Positions 47,303-57,410 of a DNA stretch of 64,000 nucleotides are shown one piece after another. Source of the stretch: Chrysophaeum taylorii (Eukaryota; Sar; Pelagophyceae; Pelagomonadales; Pelagomonadaceae). Position 1 is the stretch's first letter, and every line of letters begins with the position of its first letter. The stretch lies in assembly GCA_029834535.1 (NCBI GenBank), contig JAQMWT010000076.1, forward strand, positions 102,948-166,947, read 5' to 3'. The position numbers and the translations under genes were made by a program. The notes beneath the pieces were generated by a model that saw only the letters and a list, made by a program, of their open reading frames with translations, searched no databases and was not told where the DNA came from.

Positions 47303-48328
47303 CTAAATATCAGCATCATCATCACCCGAGTCTTTGCGCATGAGGGCCCTGGAAAGTGCACTGACAAGGCCGTGCGACCCATTCGACCTGCTCGCACCGT
47401 GAGGCCCGCGGAGGACGTTGCCACCTGTACCGTCCCACCATCGAAAAATCTGGCCGTCTCGACTCCTGACGAGCGCTCGATTTGGCACGAAGGCCACGCC
47501 TGCTTGTACGACACCAGCGGCGTCAATCCAATAGTGTGCGAGGTTGGGCCAACGCGACAACGAGTGTTCGCGCGAGCAGTCGGGCGTGTCATCGACGCTC
47601 ACGGCGACAAAAGCGACGCTTCTGGGTTCCTGCGCCCGCCATTTGGCCGCGAACACGTCGAGCGCGTCGAGCGATCGTCCGCCACGAACTGGACATCAGG
47701 GGTCGACGGCCACTGCCGGCTCTAGCGTCCGTGGACTCGAGAGGTAGAACTCCACGCAAATACAGTTGCACGAGTCATAAAAGTCGAGAAGAGAGTGCCA
47801 CGTTTTCGTGGCCAGCTCCATGACGCGCAATCGTGGAAAGCGCCGCACCGCGGAATTGCGCGATGCCTGTTCCTTTCCGGCGAGGAGCCACCCTGCTCGC
47901 GCCGAGGCGGTGGTGGGCTCGGTGTCCATCTCCCAAGCCTGTGCCCGGGTTGCGGTGGACTGTTGCTGATGTAGTAGATACGTAGCGTTCCGTTCTCGCG
48001 TGCGCCGCAATAGAACTGACGCACGTTCGCTAGCCCGTTGAAGCGCGTGGTGTCTCGTCGGAGAGGCACATTTCACGATGCGAGGCTTTTCTTCCTTTGG
48101 TACGGGGCGGTCAGTGACGGCCGGTGCCGGAGACACGGCGTCGTTCGCCCACGTGACAACAGAAGTTACATGTCGTGGTTCTGCCCGTGCAGCCGCAGCA
48201 TCGTCTTCAGCAAGGCGTTTGAAACGCCGCTTTCTCGTGGCGTATTTGTGCCACGCTTTCCAGCTGAGACGAAGCCACCCCCCACAACGAAGTGCGAGCT
48301 CGCTGGCGACGGTAAGCTCGACGGTCAT
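47303..48328 (-). CDS. Thioredoxin-fold domain protein with a probable 48-nt intron
   Basis: It starts at ATG 48328 (MTVELTVASEL). The N-terminal 190 residues are basic and unrecognised. The C-terminal part has a thioredoxin-like beta-alpha-beta pattern: HSLLDFYDSCNCICVEFYLSS, ALDVFAAKWRAQEPRSVAFVAVSVDD, then a region with the cis-Pro-like VAFVPNRALVRSRDGQI. The active-site CxxC is absent. A TGA at 47698-47696 interrupts the frame. Removing 47736-47689 as an intron (GTCCAC...TCCAG, 48 nt) deletes it, keeps frame, and improves the fit of the fold; this gives 325 residues. Unspliced readthrough or selenocysteine is less likely. Confidence 0.45.
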
Positions 48329-48379
48329 CGCCCTCACATCCGGTGTGCGACCAAAAGCCGAAAATCATTTGCCGTTGAA

Positions 48380-48425
48380 GTTTGTCTTTAAAGGTCGACT
48401 GCTAAGAGGGGGGTGTGTGTTTGTC
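48380..48425 (-). repeat. Isolated piece of the Helitron 5' repeat
   Basis: TTTAAAGGTCGACTGCTAAG plus a GT-rich run matches the complement of the units near the 5' ends of H4 and H6. Another isolated piece is at 53540-53600. Confidence 0.5.
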
Positions 48426-48920
48426 TAATAACTTTCGTAAATGGAGAGAACTGTCACCGGATGTTTGGCACATTATATTTTTCACACATTTTTTTTTTCA
48501 GAGCTGACCGCGACAGCAACAGCAATACAGCAATGGAGGGAACTGTCACCGCTCACCGATCGGCTTAATGAAAGGTATTCAATTGCATTTTCAGATTTGT
48601 GTTCTGTCAACACAGACTTCGCTGAATCACGTGGTTTTGTTGGGACATCCTGCCCATTCACATACGCGTGTTGACAGCAGCTGACGGGGTTCTTTCAATA
48701 CTAGGCAGCGACTGCACTGTTAGCGCACGTAGTTCAGAAAAAGTCGGAAATGTTAAGGACCGCTAAACATTATAAAGTTATTTGTACAAACTCAACCTCA
48801 CCGCCTCTCGCGAGGCGCAGGCGCTGGTGATAATTATGTTGGATGGGTGGGCGGCGCCAACCTCGTGAAAAGAACCTGACGTGACGCGAAGCCAGCGGGA
48901 TGTCTCTGTGAAGGGTCATC

Positions 48921-50650
48921 ATGACCGCGCCAGACCTGGGGGATGGGTCGTCGTCCATTGGGAGTAGCGAGGCCGGCGACGAAAGCGAAGCCTCTACAAG
49001 GGTCGTGGCGCCGGCGCCGTCCTGCAAGGACATCGAAACATCTTCGTCCGCAGCGTCGACCTCGAGCGACGGAAACAACGTGGGAAACGAACCGCCGCAG
49101 AAACGGCTCCGATGCAAGGAGGGACATCGCCGTCCAAACGGCAGGTAAGGCATCCGTGTGCCTTCGAGGATGATCCATGCGTTTGTAGATGGGAGGCGAG
49201 ACACCGCCCGAAGTCGCCGGTAAAGCTTGATCACTCGTATCCCGAGATCGCCAGTGCGTACCGCGGGTTTGATCCGCGAACGAAGCTACACAAGTACGAG
49301 TGGCTTCAGTACTTCGATTCGAAAAAGGAAAAGGACGAGTTCATCAAGGCGAAGCGGGACCTGTTCAAAAACGCCAAGAAAACCGCTGTCACCGCTTCGA
49401 AAGTCCACGACGGTTTCGAGACAATTCTCGCGCCCAACCTGGAGTCCACGAGCCCGGTTTCTCCTCAGATGTATCTTCATTCCTCCCATCACGCGGTTGT
49501 GCCGCAGCCGATGTCGCAGCCCCATCCTTCTTTGTTGCCACACGACGCTAGCTCCACGCACAATTATCACGCTGCGAACCACGTCGTGGCGCTTGCGCAC
49601 CGTCATTCGAGCGCCCTGGCGCTCGCCCACCACGCGTCCGTCGTGGATCACGAATTTCCCGCGGCGAGATCGTCCGAACCCCATCCCCATGCCGTGGACG
49701 CTGGCGAGCTGACGGGTAGGATGCCCCCCGCGAGACACCGCTACCCCGTGGCGAACGGGGATACCACCGTCAACCACCGCTACTGCGTGACGTCGCTCGA
49801 CTCGTCGACCATCGTGCCTCCTTGCATTTCGAGATCGTCTTCTTCGGACCGACCGCACCAGTCGGACCACGTGTATCTATCGCACCATGATCGTTTCCCA
49901 CATCGTCGAATGTACGACGGCATTCATCTCGACGAATGCAATAACCCGCGCCGTTTCGTGTGTAGCGAGCGTCCAACCTGGCCGCCGTTCGAGTACCCGA
50001 GCTTTGGTGGCTACCATCACGAGCACGTCGTACCGTCGCCGTTTTGCACGTCCCATACCAACGGCGCGTATTCGCCGCCGTTCCACGAGGGTCCGGCAGA
50101 GTCGTTATTACCACAAGCTGCACCACATTTTGCTGAGCACCACCGCCAACCGCGGCAGCGCTTCGATAAGATTGGCCCATCGCGGGCGCTGCCGTACTAT
50201 TGGAATGGAGCCGAACCCCCAACGAGACCCCGGCCGTGCACGGAGCACGACTCCTCCGTACGTCCCGTGCGGGCGCAGCTTGTTGCGGGGTATCCTTCGG
50301 AGCTGCGCGTGGATGTTCGTGCCCCACTCTCGCCGGCGTTGCGATCGTCGTTTCAAAATCTAGCCGTCGACACGTGCGCTCAGGACAGGTCTATCATCAA
50401 AATCACACCGGACTCGGCATTACGCTCGCTCCCCCGCGCACGAGGCGCGCCGCCTGAGCTTTCGCATCCCGAAAGGCGGGTCAACTGCGACGACAATGTC
50501 GCTTTGCCAAAAAAGGACGACGTGACGCGATCTGCAGTCAACGAGGAGGAGAGCCCAACCGACGACCGACCACAAGCCAGCGGGGTTGCCAAGATCCTCG
50601 CACGCATGCGGCAAACGTCCAGGCATTTTTTGTCGTATGAGGAGACCTAA
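48921..50650 (+). CDS. His/Pro-rich protein with a basic N-terminal domain, two exons
   Basis: Exon 1 is 48921-49144 and exon 2 is 49189-50650, with a 44-nt intron (GTAAGG...TTTGTAG). The joined frame is 561 residues. After a Ser/acidic N-terminus, the splice junction creates KEGHRRPNGRWEARHRPKSPVK, followed by YRGFDPRTKLHKYEWLQYFDSKKEKDEFIKAKRDLFKNAKK. The GRWEAR core with a following FDSKKEKDEF segment loosely recalls an AP2/ERF-type DNA-binding layout, but the match is weak. The rest is His-, Pro- and Ser-rich and probably disordered. A nuclear regulatory role is only a guess. Confidence 0.55.
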
Positions 50651-51635
50651 GCTCGTCAGTGCGCATTGTTCGATGTCATGATGGACTCGTGACGACGTGG
50701 TCGATAGTTTGTATAATTCGCATTCTTGTAGTTCTTAGCGGATTGGCGACGGCAACCCCAAGCTGCGCCCCGCCACCACGTTTCGACACCCGCCGAAACC
50801 GCAACCACCCCACTGCCGCCAGGAGTGTTATCACGTTCGCGCACCACCGAATCGCCTCCTTCAACACCACCTCCGCGCCAAGCGAGCCCTGGCGTTTTAA
50901 ACAGCAGAAGAATCGCTGTGTCTACCTCGGAGAGCGCTCTTCTTGCCGGTTTAGTGGTCTTGTGTGGTAGTACCGCGGCCGCCGACCAACGCGGCCCTCA
51001 CGCGATATGGCGTGATGGCTTGATGTCAGGGTGTGCTTTATAGAATTTATGGTGTTGCGTCCGCTTTCGCAATACGCACCATGCTCCTGAATCGGCCCGC
51101 CGGGCCCAGCACGAGTGCCAGCAGAGCGCTTCTAACGCGGCCACCCCGAAAGCCGCAAATCTTCTTCCCAGTTCACCTTCGTCGAATCTCTCCAACATCT
51201 TGCTTGTGGCGCGTGGCCGGTCTGGAGCGGGTGCGGATGACCCTTCTTGCACGCATTTCAGCCATGGCCGACGATGGCTTACCACCTTCCAGCGGCGCCG
51301 TCTGTTTGATGGGGTGTGCTCCACTTTGCTGACGCAGCTTGGCATTGTGCGCCTTCGTGCATATGAGCCCGCGGATGTTGATCCTCTCGCTTTGCTCTTC
51401 CGGACATTTTATGTCGGCCCGTGCAAGTCATTCATGACGCGTTCCATGCAGGTTAAGATCCTCATGGCGCAATAAGCCACCTGACAGCGCTCGGCTGCCT
51501 GGGGATTTGTTGTCACTGATCAAACGAGTCGCTGTTGTCGCCGCCCTGGTTATTCCGAGTCGCTTCACCACCTAACACGCTTGCTCCCTGCGGCGGCCCC
51601 GGCCGTCCCGGAGTGAGACGGTGCCTGCTCGCCTC
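50651..51635. other. Intergenic, no gene recognised
   Basis: Open frames on both strands (for example 51345-50998) show no recognisable domain or supporting context. Confidence 0.35.
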
Positions 51636-51639
51636 CCAG

Positions 51640-51915
51640 GCTCGCCGGTTAGCACCCGGAAAGTCCGCGCTGGGATGGGGTTCGCTCGGTTGGGCAGAAC
51701 GCGACGGACAGGTCGATTGTTCGTGGACCAACACGTCCGCGGCCTGCGACGTTTTTGCACGACCTCGCACAAGACCGCGCGCAGTGGCGGTCCACCATCA
51801 ACAAGTCCGTCCTCGTCCCTCGCCTCTGCCCCAACTGCGTGATTTTCCTCTGTGATTCCGTACCGGCTCCTGCCGGTCCGGCTTGGCTCCCATGCTCGGG
51901 AGAGGTCTGAAGTTA
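51640..51915 (+). mobile_element. 5'-truncated LINE, near-identical to the copy at 26606
   Basis: It shares CCGGTTAGCACCCGGAAAGT, the DLAQDRAQWRSTINK frame and the GGTCTGAAGTTA 3' end. High identity to the 26-kb copy suggests recent activity. No clear target duplication. Confidence 0.65.
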
Positions 51916-51997
51916 AGTTAGCTAGCTTCACCATCTTCTGGTTACATGCCCACATCCCACTTTGACTGACAAACTTTGACGAAGGCGGGATAGAGCT

Positions 51998-52545
51998 ATG
52001 TGGCTACACTGCCACGCCACCCTCTCGGACTTGTTGACTTCCCGTCTCTTTGCTTCCCAAACTCCCCCTACTATCGATTTACGACTGCGACGTTCGTCTG
52101 TCCCGACGTTGCACATGGCACCGACGCCGCTTATGATTTCAGGCGTGGTCGTTTGCCAGCGGAGCTTTTTGAAATCCTTATTGCTAGTGACGTTGATGCT
52201 GGTGCGTGGTTACCTTGTGTTTCTCGCGACATTCGGCCGCCTCGACCGGACCACATTATGAAGGCCTGTTTGGGTGGTCTAGCATCATATGCCGCGACCG
52301 TCTTTAAGCGTCGTCTTATCATGTCCTTCTTCATATCCACTCCTGTCGCTACTCTCTCTTCTTTGCTCCCCCCTTGGTCTCTTCTAAAGCTCCTTGATTC
52401 ACTCCTATTTGCCCTGCTCCCTTCTCCCTACTTGCACTGCCCCTCTTTGTGTTATTGCGTCATCCTTGTTTCCTTATTCGCCCCTCTCCTTTACGTTTGT
52501 GCTTCTTCCTTGTTTCCTCTGCGCTCATTCACTCTGGCTCTTTGA
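51998..52545 (+). CDS. Hypothetical open frame, doubtful
   Basis: The first 100 residues (YDFRRGRLPAELFEILIASD ... DHIMKACLGGLASYAATVFKRRL) look protein-like. The rest comes from a pyrimidine-rich tract and is low-complexity Leu/Ser. It may be a piece of a LINE gene together with the downstream fragment at 53044. Confidence 0.25.
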
Positions 52546-52789
52546 GCCTGGGAGTTGCAAACATGATTGCCCATCTCCTTCTCCACATCAGTGCCTTGGG
52601 TTCTCTTTCCTCTTTCCACAAAATGCGTTCAATCTGCGTTGAGCGGGATCACTCTCCCGCCTGAGTACAAGCGGTGGACTTGGATTGCCCCATAACATGG
52701 GTGGTATTGGCGGCGACGGCGGTCGCGGCGGCCCTGCCTCTGAACTAGTCCCATCTCTCTCCCCGAAACACTCGTTCTGGCTCCATCCC

Positions 52790-53020
52790 TATCTAGGTGC
52801 ACTGCGCTCCTTCATCCCACCATGCGCTCTTTTTGTTGCTCTCACCATGCTTCTCACTGCGCTACCGCCTCTTCCGGCCTTCTCCCGTCTGCTTTGCCAT
52901 TTTCTTTTTTGCTTTCTCCATTGCCTTCCTCCGTGGTCGTCTTTCGTCTTCTCTCCAATTCTATTTCTCTTCCTTTGAGCGATCAGCAATTCTGCCTCTC
53001 TGTGCCCGGGAGTAGCTAAC
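52790..53020 (+). repeat. Pyrimidine-rich interspersed repeat, copy 1
   Basis: It matches the complement of 63484-63710 over about 220 bp, ends GTGCCCGGGAG and is followed by (AAT)n, a LINE/SINE-like 3' end. Confidence 0.6.
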
Positions 53021-53043
53021 CATAATAATAATAATTCTGCGGC

Positions 53044-53300
53044 TTGACAAGTCCGTCCTCCACTGTCCGGCAGAGTCTTCGCGTCTTGGACCGCCCCTCC
53101 GTCCAGGATCTAGTGGAATGGCGCACAGGGGGCGGCTGTTCGTTTCAAACTCTCCGCAGCATTAGGGTCGTGAGTGACGGTATGACGATTGGCGGAATCG
53201 CGGTTGGCATCCCGTCGTTTGATCGGCAAGAGGCGAGCGAGAAAATCGACGAGATGCGCAATACTATTGAAACTATACAATATGTGCACTCGCGTTACAC
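53044..53300 (+). pseudogene. Decayed LINE reverse-transcriptase fragment
   Basis: VSDGMTIGGIAVGIP followed by EKIDEMRNTIETIQYVHSRY resembles the segment of LINE RTs after the catalytic domain (dG..lG.PiG.......k......i..i). No catalytic FADD box is visible. Confidence 0.3.
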
Positions 53301-54100
53301 TCGCGCCATGCCCTCCATAGAGGTTGATCTTTTTGCTCCGTCAGAGTCCATAATATTGACAAAAAGACTCCACCCTCGCTCGGCCCTTGCGCTCGCGCTG
53401 CGCGCTTCGCTCGTGGTGTCTGCTGCTGTTCGTTTGTTGTTTCTTTGTTGCAGCTCCCTCCAGCCAGCACTCCTGGTCGTGTTGATGACCGTATGCAGCA
53501 TGCAGCATACAACCGCAGCGTCCTGGGCGACGCTGGTTGTCTTTAAAGGTCGACTGCCAAGAGGGGTGTGTGTGTGTGGTGCATGAAGGATTTGTGACGC
53601 TGGTTGTCACCAAGGAATAATATGTTGTTGATTCTGTTGATGTACTATTCGAGTTATCTCGCAACCCTGCTCATAACCCCGCCATCCGCAATCCCACCGC
53701 ACGTAAGCGTAGCTGTATGTTTGTTGAATAAGGGGCAATTCAGTATCAGTGAGCTCATTCTCGAGATCTGCCAAGGCGACGCGAGCCTCTTCGCAGCCTG
53801 GCGATGAGGCGAGGCTCGGCCACCTCCGAGCGTCAGCGAGGTTGTTGCGCCACAGCCCGCGTCCACATGCCACTTGTGTGGTGTATCCTCGCGCAGCGCA
53901 TTGCAGCCGAGTTCAACTACTGTGCGAGCATGTGGTTGCCATACTTAGATGCGACACAAAAGCACCTCGTCGCTTCGAAAATGTCTGTTGGGACTCCATA
54001 GTGAAACTAACAATACTCGACCGCCGATGCCGACTTCATAGAAAAAGGTGAGACGATACTGAGCTTCTGCGTGACAACCGCCGGCGGCCAGGAGGTAAGC
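53301..54100. other. Repeat remnants
   Basis: A Helitron 5' repeat piece at 53540-53600 and short plus-strand frames (53820-54000, ILAQRIAAEFNYCASMWLPYL) without recognised homology. Confidence 0.35.
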
Positions 54101-54101
54101 G

Positions 54102-54972
54102 TCAGCAGCGGCAAGGACATCTTGTCGCTGCCCGCTCGTTCATCGCCACCTGGTCTCCAGCCGCAGCAAGTTTGCTCTGCTCAGCGCGTTTCCGTCGTTT
54201 TCTTTCTTTGTCTTTTTCCTGAGCGCGAGCTGCAGACCTCGCAGCGCGCACGTCGACAACATCCACTCTTGACTCCGCTCGACACCGCCCGCCCACCGTC
54301 GGCGCTCGCTCGAGTGAGTAGTCTCTGGGAGAGCTACAAAATGGTAGTCCTATACGACGCTTGGAACCGTCGATGAGGGTTTCGAAACTAGGATTACACA
54401 CCTCCGCGGCGACGAAGGAGGCATCATCAGCGACTGCGGCCGGGTCTTCGTAGTCGGTGCGCCCGGTCTCGAGAGGGGGCTCGTCCTCGTCGTGGCAGTT
54501 GCTCGGCGTCTGCGCGAGGAAGTCGCCTATCTCGTCAGTGCACTTGTTGAGGAAGCGGAGGTTGACGTAGGTAAAGAGAAGGCGATAGACGGTGAGGGTG
54601 TAGAGGCGGTTGCGCGTCATGGTGTGGATGAGCTTGTGGGTCTTGCAAAATTGCTCGACGTCGGCAGACTGGACGGCCATTTCGTCGACGCGGTTGGCGA
54701 TCGATGGAGGTGATCTTTGGGAACTGTTTGACGCCAGTGAATCGCCAGTCGTCGGCGACGGACATCATCCGCGACTGCTTGATGATCTCGCGCTTGGTGG
54801 ACGTCTTGAGTCGCATGTCGGCGGGCGGTTTGATGAGGGACTGCTTGCGTTCAATGAGCCGTCCATGTCTGCGTTTCCTTCGAACCGCACGCGAATACGT
54901 CGCTTGATTCTCCGGAATCCGTAGGTAGGTCCCTCGACGACGTAGTCCGCGACGATACTCTTTTACGGCCAT
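54102..54972 (-). CDS. Unknown multi-segment gene
   Basis: Three consecutive minus-strand segments show the GC-rich third positions of host genes but lie in different frames: SIVADYVVEGPTYGFRRIKRRIRVRFEG (about 54945-54850), KPPADMRLKTSTKREIIKQSRMMSVADDWRFTGVKQFPKITSI (54835-54705) and ANRVDEMAVQSADVEQFCKTHKLIHTMTRNRLYTLTVYRLL (54698-54400). The last two are separated by a GATC/ATCG 4-nt excess, so either an indel or unusual splicing is involved. No family was recognised. The exact start and end are uncertain. Confidence 0.4.
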
Positions 54973-55092
54973 CCTCCAGCGTTATCGTTGACGCGGACGC
55001 AACCTCTATTCAAAAAGTAAAGGTTTGAAAACTTCGAGTCGAGCAGAGGGTTTCTTTCGAAAGTGGCGCTGGTTCTTGATTTACCTGCCGCG

Positions 55093-55911
55093 ATGGGTGG
55101 CCGAGAAATTGTAAGCAGCGTTCGATCGCGTCCGAGTTATTTCGCAACGTACACTGCAGCCGAGGCGGGGTGCGAGACCCTCGTGAAGGCCCTCGTGTCG
55201 CGGCTGGAGCTGCCGGTGAATGGATCTGTGCTGGCTGCGCTCGACCCAACTGGAATGGCTCGAGTATCTTATTCCGAGAAGGATCGTTCGGCTTCGGATT
55301 TGTTTTGGCGCGGGATCGTCGACCCCCTCGAGGAGTTTCTGGCCAGCGTGCCGGGGCTTGCACGGCGTGGGTTTTACCTTATCGCGAGGGAATCTGCAGT
55401 GCCGCGCAGGCGACTTTGCGTCCTCGCTCGGCGACGACGGCGGGAGGTACATGTTCCAGGTCCAGTGGTTGACCGGGCGCAAGGCAAATTACTGGCACCA
55501 GGACGTGAGCGTCTTTGTTATCCCTTTCACCATAGGTCTCTAGGTCCGTTGGAAGACACACTGGGATGTCGTGTTGTTTTTGTACCTCGGCGAAATCCCG
55601 ACGCCCACTGACCTCGCTTGTCCCGAGGAACCCCCGGCCTCGGACGACCCTCGCGACTACGTCCGCCACCCCGACGGCCAGCCGGAGATCGCCGAGCGCA
55701 CCAAGTCGGGCGCGCTCACGACCTACCGCCCGACCATAGCTCGCGGAGGTGCGCGTTCTGCGTTGTCGTGCCATCGTCTGTCTTCGCAGATGTCATTCTC
55801 ATCGACAACCGAAAAGTGTGGCACCGCACAGCACCCACCCTCGAGACGACGACGACATCGTGGTCCGTGGACGCGCTAATGACAATTCGTCTTAAGCACT
55901 TTCTAGCTTAA
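55093..55911 (+). CDS. Probable 2-oxoglutarate/Fe(II)-dependent oxygenase, four exons with micro-introns
   Basis: Exons are 55093-55366, 55410-55504, 55544-55748 and 55790-55911. The introns are 43, 39 and 41 nt, all GT-AG, and the joined frame codes 231 residues without stops. Sequence across the junctions reads GRYMFQVQWLTGRKANYWHQD|VRWKTHWDVVLFLYLGEIP and TYRPTIARG|DVILIDNRKVWHRTAP. This gives the double-stranded beta-helix pattern HxD (WHQD) ... Gly-Asp-[IV] ... distal His (VWHRT) used to bind iron in this superfamily. The substrate is unknown; prolyl hydroxylase-like and PhyH-like families are alternatives. No targeting signal is apparent. The GTG at 55063 is a less likely start. Confidence 0.6.
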
Positions 55912-56016
55912 AAAACGCGACGGGCCCACACAGGCCTCGTAGCAATATTCGTTTACCTTCAGTGCGTGGTGTCAACAAGAATATCGTCGCCGCAGCGACG
56001 ACGATGGTGACGTGGC

Positions 56017-57003
56017 TTAGAAGAGGGTAAAGTCGGCTTCGAAGGGTGCCATCGGGTTGCCCTTGTACTCCGGGATGAGGCCGGTGATTGCGGGAACCGA
56101 GCCGGGAACCTTGGCTTCGGAAAGGATGGAGAGAATGCCGAGCATCGCGAGGCGCCCGTTGTTGATCTCGACCTGTCGGCCGCGGACCTTGTCCTTCTCC
56201 TCGTCGAACCACTTGAACGGATCGTACAAATCAAACCTGGAAGTTGAGTCTGGATGCACACGAGACTCACAATACAACAAATAAAGCAGCAGCAGCAGCA
56301 GCAGCTGGATTTCTTTTTTTTCTAGTCTGTCGACGACCCGACGCAAGAAATGTTTTAACGTGGACACCGCAGGAGTTTTGATTGGCACCATAATTCCTGC
56401 GGGCGACGACTCGTCTGTTGACAACACTTTTGAATGTGAACACGCTCACCGGTCGGTTTCCCTTGATGGGAGGGTAGTATCCCGGGAGGCCGCCGTTGCA
56501 GTAGTGCGGGTCGAGGATTTCGCCGTAGGACTCGAGCATACCGATAAGGGTGAAGATCTGGAGCTTGCCGGCCAAGGGGATCGCGTCCCACTGCTCAGGC
56601 GGCGTGAGGCCCGGCTCGTAGCCCGAGTAGGGAAGCTTGAGATGGGGGCCCGACACGAACGGCGTCGACTGGACGAGGTAGCCGAGGAAGGCTGCCATCG
56701 CGACACGTCCGTGCTTGATCTCGGCATGGCGAAGGTAGCCGATGGTCGCCTCGTTGCCGAGGGTCCAGAAGGAGAGCCCGAGGCAGTTGAGGGGATCCCA
56801 CAGGCCGAGCGACGACCCAAGGTAGTCAGGGTTGGCCTCCGCCTGCGACGTGCCGTGGCTCACCACGAAAAGACAGCGACGCTTACCAGCTCCTTCATGT
56901 CTGCCTTGGTGGCATCGAGGGCCGTCGTCGCCTGCGACGCCGGCGGCAGCACGAAGCCCGAAGCGACGCCGAACGCGAGCGCGAGAGCGATCTTCATGGC
57001 CAT
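56017..57003 (-). CDS. Fucoxanthin-chlorophyll a/c-type light-harvesting protein
   Basis: Exon 1 is 57003-56887, exon 2 is 56842 to about 56442, and exon 3 is 56236-56017. Intron 1 is 44 nt (GTAAGC...CGCAG). Intron 2 (about 205 nt, containing a CAG tract) keeps frame only if a GTTCAC donor at 56441 is used, giving RPVSVFDLYDPFKW and 245 residues; the stronger GTGAGC donor at 56449 would need another acceptor. The N-terminus MAMKIALALAFGVASGFVLPP is a signal peptide with an ASGF junction, the bipartite signal of red-type complex plastids. Helix B carries YLRHAEIKHGRVAMAAFLG and helix C EINNGRLAMLGILS, with the chlorophyll-binding ExxNGR/ExxHGR motifs. It harvests light in the thylakoid membrane. 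Confidence 0.92.
56843..56886 (-). other. Intron 1 of the light-harvesting gene
   Basis: 44 nt, directly after the codons for MKEL; it separates the targeting region from the mature protein. Confidence 0.75.
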
Positions 57004-57410
57004 AATATCGTTGGTTGAAGCGTCTACAGAGGATCCAAAGCCAGCTGTTTTTTTCGTAAGAAGAAGAAAAAGGAAGGGGGGTTTATTTATTTTTTATTTA
57101 TTTATTGTGTTGGGGGCACGGGCGTAATAAAAGGAGGGGGGAAATTTTTACCACTGACGACGAGAGGTCGGGTGCCGGCCTCTCTAAGCGAAGAGGAAGA
57201 TGTCGCCATCCCCGATGGGCGCGAGATCGCACCTTTTTTGCCTCGGCGTGAGCAGCTTACGAAAGGAAATAAGGACGAGGTATCCAAACGAAAGAAACCA
57301 AATTAAGTCGAGCACGCGTGTATTATACCCTCGTTCTTCTCTGCCTGTCTGTCTGGGCCTGACCGGGTCCCAGTGTAGTCGTGGAAGGGAGAGAAGGGGC
57401 GGATCCAGTT
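57004..57410. promoter_or_regulatory. Upstream region of the light-harvesting gene
   Basis: A 407-bp gap between the light-harvesting ATG and the stop of the next minus-strand gene. An AT-rich TTTATTTATTTATTG tract lies at 57083-57108. No defined promoter element recognised. Confidence 0.35.

Noticed and set aside
52400-53015. Leu/Ser-rich open frames as membrane proteins
   Set aside because: They come from a dispersed pyrimidine-rich repeat also present at 63484-63710.
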